A DNA stretch of 64,000 nucleotides from Aquamicrobium aerolatum DSM 21857 (GTDB taxonomy: Bacteria > Pseudomonadota > Alphaproteobacteria > Rhizobiales > Rhizobiaceae): assembly GCF_900113935.1 (NCBI RefSeq), contig NZ_FORF01000004.1, positions 124,001-188,000 on the forward strand, read 5' to 3'. The position numbers were made by a program, and so were the translations under genes. This document shows positions 61,281-64,000 of this stretch, in pieces (position 1 is the stretch's first letter; every line of letters starts with the position of its first letter). The notes under the pieces were generated by a model. That model saw only the letters and a list, made by a program, of their open reading frames with translations, did no database searches and was not told the DNA's origin.

Positions 61281-61792
61281 AACCTGCCCTCTGCGTGTTT
61301 TCGCTTTTGTCGCTGTTGTCGAGCGGTGCGATTTTCGGCTTCTTTTATGCGTGGGTGTGTTCGACGATGTGGGGGCTGGATGCGGCTGATCCGGCTGTCG
61401 CGATCGGCGCGATGCAGGCGATGAACGCGTCTGTGCGCAATGCGGTATTTGCCCCGGCGTTTTTCGGCACGCCTTTTTTCCTGCTCGCGACCGCGCTGCT
61501 CGCCTGGTTTTGCCGTCTGAAAGCCGCCAGCGTGATTTTTGCTCTCGCCGGCCTGCTGTATCTTTTGGGTGGCATGGTTCTGACGATGACGGTCAACGTT
61601 CCGATGAACGAGGCGCTGGCTGTGGTCGCCATTCCTCAGGACGCCGCCGAAGCGCAGCGCATCTGGGATGATTATTCGACGCCATGGCAGTTCTGGAACG
61701 TGGTGCGCACAATCGTCAGTGGCATCACGCTGGCGTTGACGGGCCTCGCCATCCACCTGTCATCGCGGACGGCTGCTGGCGCACCCGCTTGA
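61277..61792 (+). CDS. DUF1772 (anthrone oxygenase-like) membrane protein
   Basis: A 171-residue protein with four helices, matching DUF1772: FGFFYAWVCSTMWGLDAADPAVAIGAMQAMNASVRNAVFAPAFFGT and VNVPMNEAL, WDDYSTPWQFWNVVRTIVS. Related proteins include anthrone oxygenases of polyketide pathways and many of unknown role. Translated with the upstream tetR by ATGA overlap, so it is presumably the regulated target and may act on the inducer. Convergent with the phosphodiesterase gene, 15 bases apart. Confidence 0.85.
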   Translation: MKPALCVFSLLSLLSSGAIFGFFYAWVCSTMWGLDAADPAVAIGAMQAMNASVRNAVFAPAFFGTPFFLLATALLAWFCRLKAASVIFALAGLLYLLGGMVLTMTVNVPMNEALAVVAIPQDAAEAQRIWDDYSTPWQFWNVVRTIVSGITLALTGLAIHLSSRTAAGAPA

Positions 61793-61807
61793 GGCCTGCC
61801 TGACCCG

Positions 61808-62599
61808 TCAGAACGGGAACGGGCCTTGTCCTGTCTGTGCGGGAATATGCACGCTGCGAAAAACGCCGTTCCATTCATGGATCATGAAGCCGCCGCTGCC
61901 GGTGTAAAAGCCGACCGGCGCGTCGGGGCGCACGTCAAACTGGAACGTGCTGCAGGGCGAGGGGCCAACCAGCGCGGGAAATCTCGAAATCTGGCCCGTC
62001 ATCGCCAGATGAAGATGGCCGCAGACGATCCGGATGTCCGCCGGAGATTGCGATAACAGGTCGGCCAGCTCAGGCTTCCCCGCCAGGCCGATAGCGTCCA
62101 TGAATGCAATGCCGCATTCGAATGGCGGATGGTGCATCGCCAGAAGCACCGGCCCGTCAAACGCCAGCGCCTGTTGAAGGAAACGGGCGGTGACGGCATC
62201 GATGCGTCCCCCGCCCGACCCTTCAACGAGGGTGTCGATGCCGACGAGGCGCAGATTGCCGAGGTCGCGCACCCAGTTGAGTGGCCCTGCGGCCTCGAAA
62301 AGACCAAGATCGGCAAACGCGGCGCGCATCGGCTCGCGCTGGTCGTGGTTGCCGGGGATCACCAGCAAGGGCAGGCCAAGCGGCTCTGCGATCTCTCGAA
62401 ACAAGGCATAGCTTTCGGCGGTGCCGTCATCGCTGATGTCACCGGTCACCAGCAGACTATCGATCGGCCCTATACGCGGCAGCGCCTGCGCGATCTGAGC
62501 GATCTGCGCCTCGAACAATTGGGCGGTGTCGAGCACGCCGGAAACCAGCCTGGAGCGGGCGACCAGATGCGTATCGGTGATCTGCAGAATGCGCGCCAC
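61808..62599 (-). CDS. CpdA-like metallophosphodiesterase
   Basis: A 263-residue class III phosphodiesterase of the calcineurin type: LQITDTHLV, VTGDISDDG, IPGNHDQR, LAMHHPPFE and CGHLHLA provide the metal ligands. Related enzymes hydrolyse cAMP (CpdA) or glycerophosphodiesters; being next to a sugar/glycerol-phosphate-type ABC transporter favours the latter, but the motif alone cannot separate them. Ends 15 bases before the DUF1772 stop and begins 15 bases after the permease gene in the same operon. Confidence 0.85.
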   Translation of the reverse strand: MARILQITDTHLVARSRLVSGVLDTAQLFEAQIAQIAQALPRIGPIDSLLVTGDISDDGTAESYALFREIAEPLGLPLLVIPGNHDQREPMRAAFADLGLFEAAGPLNWVRDLGNLRLVGIDTLVEGSGGGRIDAVTARFLQQALAFDGPVLLAMHHPPFECGIAFMDAIGLAGKPELADLLSQSPADIRIVCGHLHLAMTGQISRFPALVGPSPCSTFQFDVRPDAPVGFYTGSGGFMIHEWNGVFRSVHIPAQTGQGPFPF

Positions 62600-62614
62600 G
62601 GCGTCCTCCCGAAA

Positions 62615-63424
62615 TTACTTGATGCCGGTGCGCAGGAATGCCTGCACGAACTGGCGCTGGAAGATCAGGAAGACAATCAGCAATGGCGCAACGCTCATCA
62701 TGGTCGCCGCCGAAATGACGCTGATATTCACGCCGCTTTCCGGTGCGCCGAAGATCGAAAGGCCGACCGTCAGGGGACGTGTCGCGGTCGTGTTTGTCAC
62801 GATCAGCGGCCACAGGAAGTTGTTCCAGTGAGTCGAGACCGAAACCAGCGCATAGGCGAGGTAGGTCGGGCGCGCGAGCGGCACATAGACACGCCACAAG
62901 ATGCCCAGAAGGCTGCATCCCTCGATCTTCGCCGCCTCGTGCAATTCGACCGGCACGGACTTGAATGCCTGTCGCATCAGGAAGATGCCGAATGCGCTGG
63001 CCATGTACGGCATGCCGACGCCCAGAAACGTGTCGAACAGGCCAAGCCGCGATACCATCGCGTAGTTCTCGACGATCAGCACTTCAGGCAGGATGAAGAG
63101 CTGCATCAGGACCAGGATGAAGACGAAATCCTTGCCGGGGAATCTCAGCTGGGCAAAGGCAAATCCGGCAAGCGTGGTGAGGATGAACTGTCCTATCAGC
63201 ACCACGGTCACGAGGATGAATGTGTTGAGAAAATAGCGCAGCCACGGCGCGCCTTCCCATGCGGTGCGGAAATTTTCCATGGTCCACGGCGCAAAAATGC
63301 GAAAGTTCACCGCGTCGGACGTCGTGTGGAACGCCGCCCAGAACGCGAATACCAGTGGCGAAATCCAGATGATCGCCAGGAGAATGGCGCCTGCGCCTTC
63401 GATATGTCGGAGAAAGCGGCTCAT
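62615..63424 (-). CDS. Carbohydrate ABC transporter permease (UgpE/MalG-type)
   Basis: A 269-residue inner-membrane permease with six helices and the EAA loop ELHEAAKIEGCSLLGILWRVYVPLARPTYLA facing the ATPase. Typical for CUT1-type sugar or glycerol-3-phosphate importers. ATG 63424 overlaps the previous permease stop (ATGA, 63421-63424). The phosphodiesterase follows immediately. Confidence 0.9.
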   Translation of the reverse strand: MSRFLRHIEGAGAILLAIIWISPLVFAFWAAFHTTSDAVNFRIFAPWTMENFRTAWEGAPWLRYFLNTFILVTVVLIGQFILTTLAGFAFAQLRFPGKDFVFILVLMQLFILPEVLIVENYAMVSRLGLFDTFLGVGMPYMASAFGIFLMRQAFKSVPVELHEAAKIEGCSLLGILWRVYVPLARPTYLAYALVSVSTHWNNFLWPLIVTNTTATRPLTVGLSIFGAPESGVNISVISAATMMSVAPLLIVFLIFQRQFVQAFLRTGIK

Positions 63425-64000
63425 TGGTAATGCGTCCTGCGATCAAGCATGAAGAACTGAACTGCTGCCACGGTGCAGAGGACAACGAGCACGATCACCG
63501 TTGTGGCTGCCGCTGCTGGCGCATCGAAGAAGGCGAAGGCCATTTCCCAGATGTAGTAGAGGATCAGTTTCGAAGCATCGTTCGGCCCGCCCTTTGTCAG
63601 GATGAAAAGGTGGTCGATGAGCTTCACCGAATTGATCATGGCATTGACCATGATGAACAGGGTCGTCGGCATCAGGAGCGGCAGCACAATGCGCCGCGTA
63701 AAGGTCCAGCGGCTTGCGCCCTCGATATTGGCGGCTTCGCGCAGGTCTTCCGGGATCGTCTGCAAGGCCGCCAGGTAGAAGATCATGAAGAAGCCTGCCT
63801 CCTTCCAGATCGTCACGATGATCACCGCCCAGAGCGCGGTGTCAGGCCGGCCGAGCCAGTTGACGGACGAGAACCCGAACAGCCCGCCGATCTGGTCCAG
63901 CAGACCCAGATCCGGGGTGTAGAAGAACAGCCACAAATTTGCCGCTGCAATCATCGGCAGGACGGTGGGGGTGAAATAGGCGGTGCGCACGAAACCGCGC
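63421..64000 (-). CDS. Carbohydrate ABC transporter permease (UgpA/MalF-type), 5'-truncated
   Basis: The C-terminal 193 residues of a permease with EAA loop DLREAANIEGASRWTFTRRIVLPLLMPTTLF. The frame is open to the window edge (RGFVRTAYFTPTVLPMIAAANL), so the N-terminal part and the rest of the operon, expected to include the binding protein, lie beyond. Partner of the permease that overlaps its stop. Substrate likely a glycerol-phosphate or sugar; not determinable. Confidence 0.9.
   Translation of the reverse strand, partial: RGFVRTAYFTPTVLPMIAAANLWLFFYTPDLGLLDQIGGLFGFSSVNWLGRPDTALWAVIIVTIWKEAGFFMIFYLAALQTIPEDLREAANIEGASRWTFTRRIVLPLLMPTTLFIMVNAMINSVKLIDHLFILTKGGPNDASKLILYYIWEMAFAFFDAPAAAATTVIVLVVLCTVAAVQFFMLDRRTHYQ

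Noticed and set aside
62129-63430. 433-residue plus-strand ORF opposite phosphodiesterase and permease genes
   Set aside because: Shadow frame, rich in Gln/Arg/His and without family features.
1-64000. CRISPR array or insertion sequence
   Set aside because: No regularly spaced direct repeats or transposase-like ORFs were seen; the repeats present are palindromic and dispersed.

Overview
The window is about 64 kb of a high-GC alphaproteobacterial chromosome, most likely from Hyphomicrobiales (Rhizobiales), Phyllobacteriaceae/Mesorhizobium-like. Support comes from a circularly permuted two-piece tmRNA with an ANDNYAEARLAA tag, the short-form HisG plus HisZ pair, a PleC-like cell-cycle kinase, the four-gene ligase-associated DNA-repair set, several copies of a RIME-like palindromic element, and a CatB-type acetyltransferase like that of Agrobacterium. 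Genes are dense, mostly in tight operons with ATGA, GTGA or TGATG overlaps. I saw no transposase, integrase, prophage module or CRISPR array.

Layout. 1-5.2 kb: the 3' part of fumC, a DoxX-like membrane protein, then the histidine operon hisS-hisZ-hisG on the minus strand. 5.2-12.1 kb: a 2-hydroxy-acid locus, with gntR-lldD-phosphatase running left and glcDEF running right from one intergenic region that holds a perfect 17-bp palindrome. 12.2-13.7 kb: a BASS-family transporter and the tmRNA gene ssrA. 13.7-15.4 kb: a copper-handling operon (DUF2946-like, PCu(A)C chaperone, Sco1). 15.5-25 kb: a TSUP permease and a surface-polysaccharide locus (flippase, three GT4 glycosyltransferases, a Wzy/VpsF-like polymerase) that also carries a GH10-like glycosidase and a phage-tail-like protein; it ends at tRNA-Thr(CGT). 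25.3-32 kb: a phospholipase-D/cardiolipin-synthase-like protein, a Tat-exported 5'-nucleotidase, an EamA exporter coupled to a nitronate-monooxygenase-like enzyme, and a membrane protein of unknown role. 32-38 kb: the ligase-associated DNA-damage cassette (MBL exonuclease and ATP-dependent ligase leftward, Lhr-like helicase and PdeM rightward); the ligase reading frame is broken near 32236-32240. 38-51.5 kb: PleC-like kinase, PepN, another EamA exporter, family-4 uracil-DNA glycosylase, ETF-ubiquinone oxidoreductase, an EEP-fold protein, AMP nucleosidase, a 55-residue membrane peptide, a DUF2147 protein and a Sel1 protein. 51.6-60 kb: leucine/isovalerate catabolism (tetR-ivd-mccB ... mccA), interrupted by catB and a DUF922 gene on the opposite strand. 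60-64 kb: a small HTH-like ORF, a self-regulated tetR-DUF1772 pair, and a CpdA-like phosphodiesterase with two sugar ABC permeases, the last cut by the window end.

Two interspersed repeat families deserve attention. One is a RIME-like element with three intergenic copies and a fourth, decayed copy that forms the C-terminal tail and stop codon of a glycosyltransferase. The other is an inverted GGCAATAGGCAATA repeat lying at the 3' ends of three genes (phosphatase, glcF, BASS transporter) and supplying their stop codons. Other items of note are a nested promoter/operator in front of the second tetR, candidate leaderless promoters for AMP nucleosidase and the Lhr-like helicase, related TTGACGTTT-type sites upstream of the nitronate-monooxygenase and ETF-QO genes, and three small genes too short for usual gene calls.
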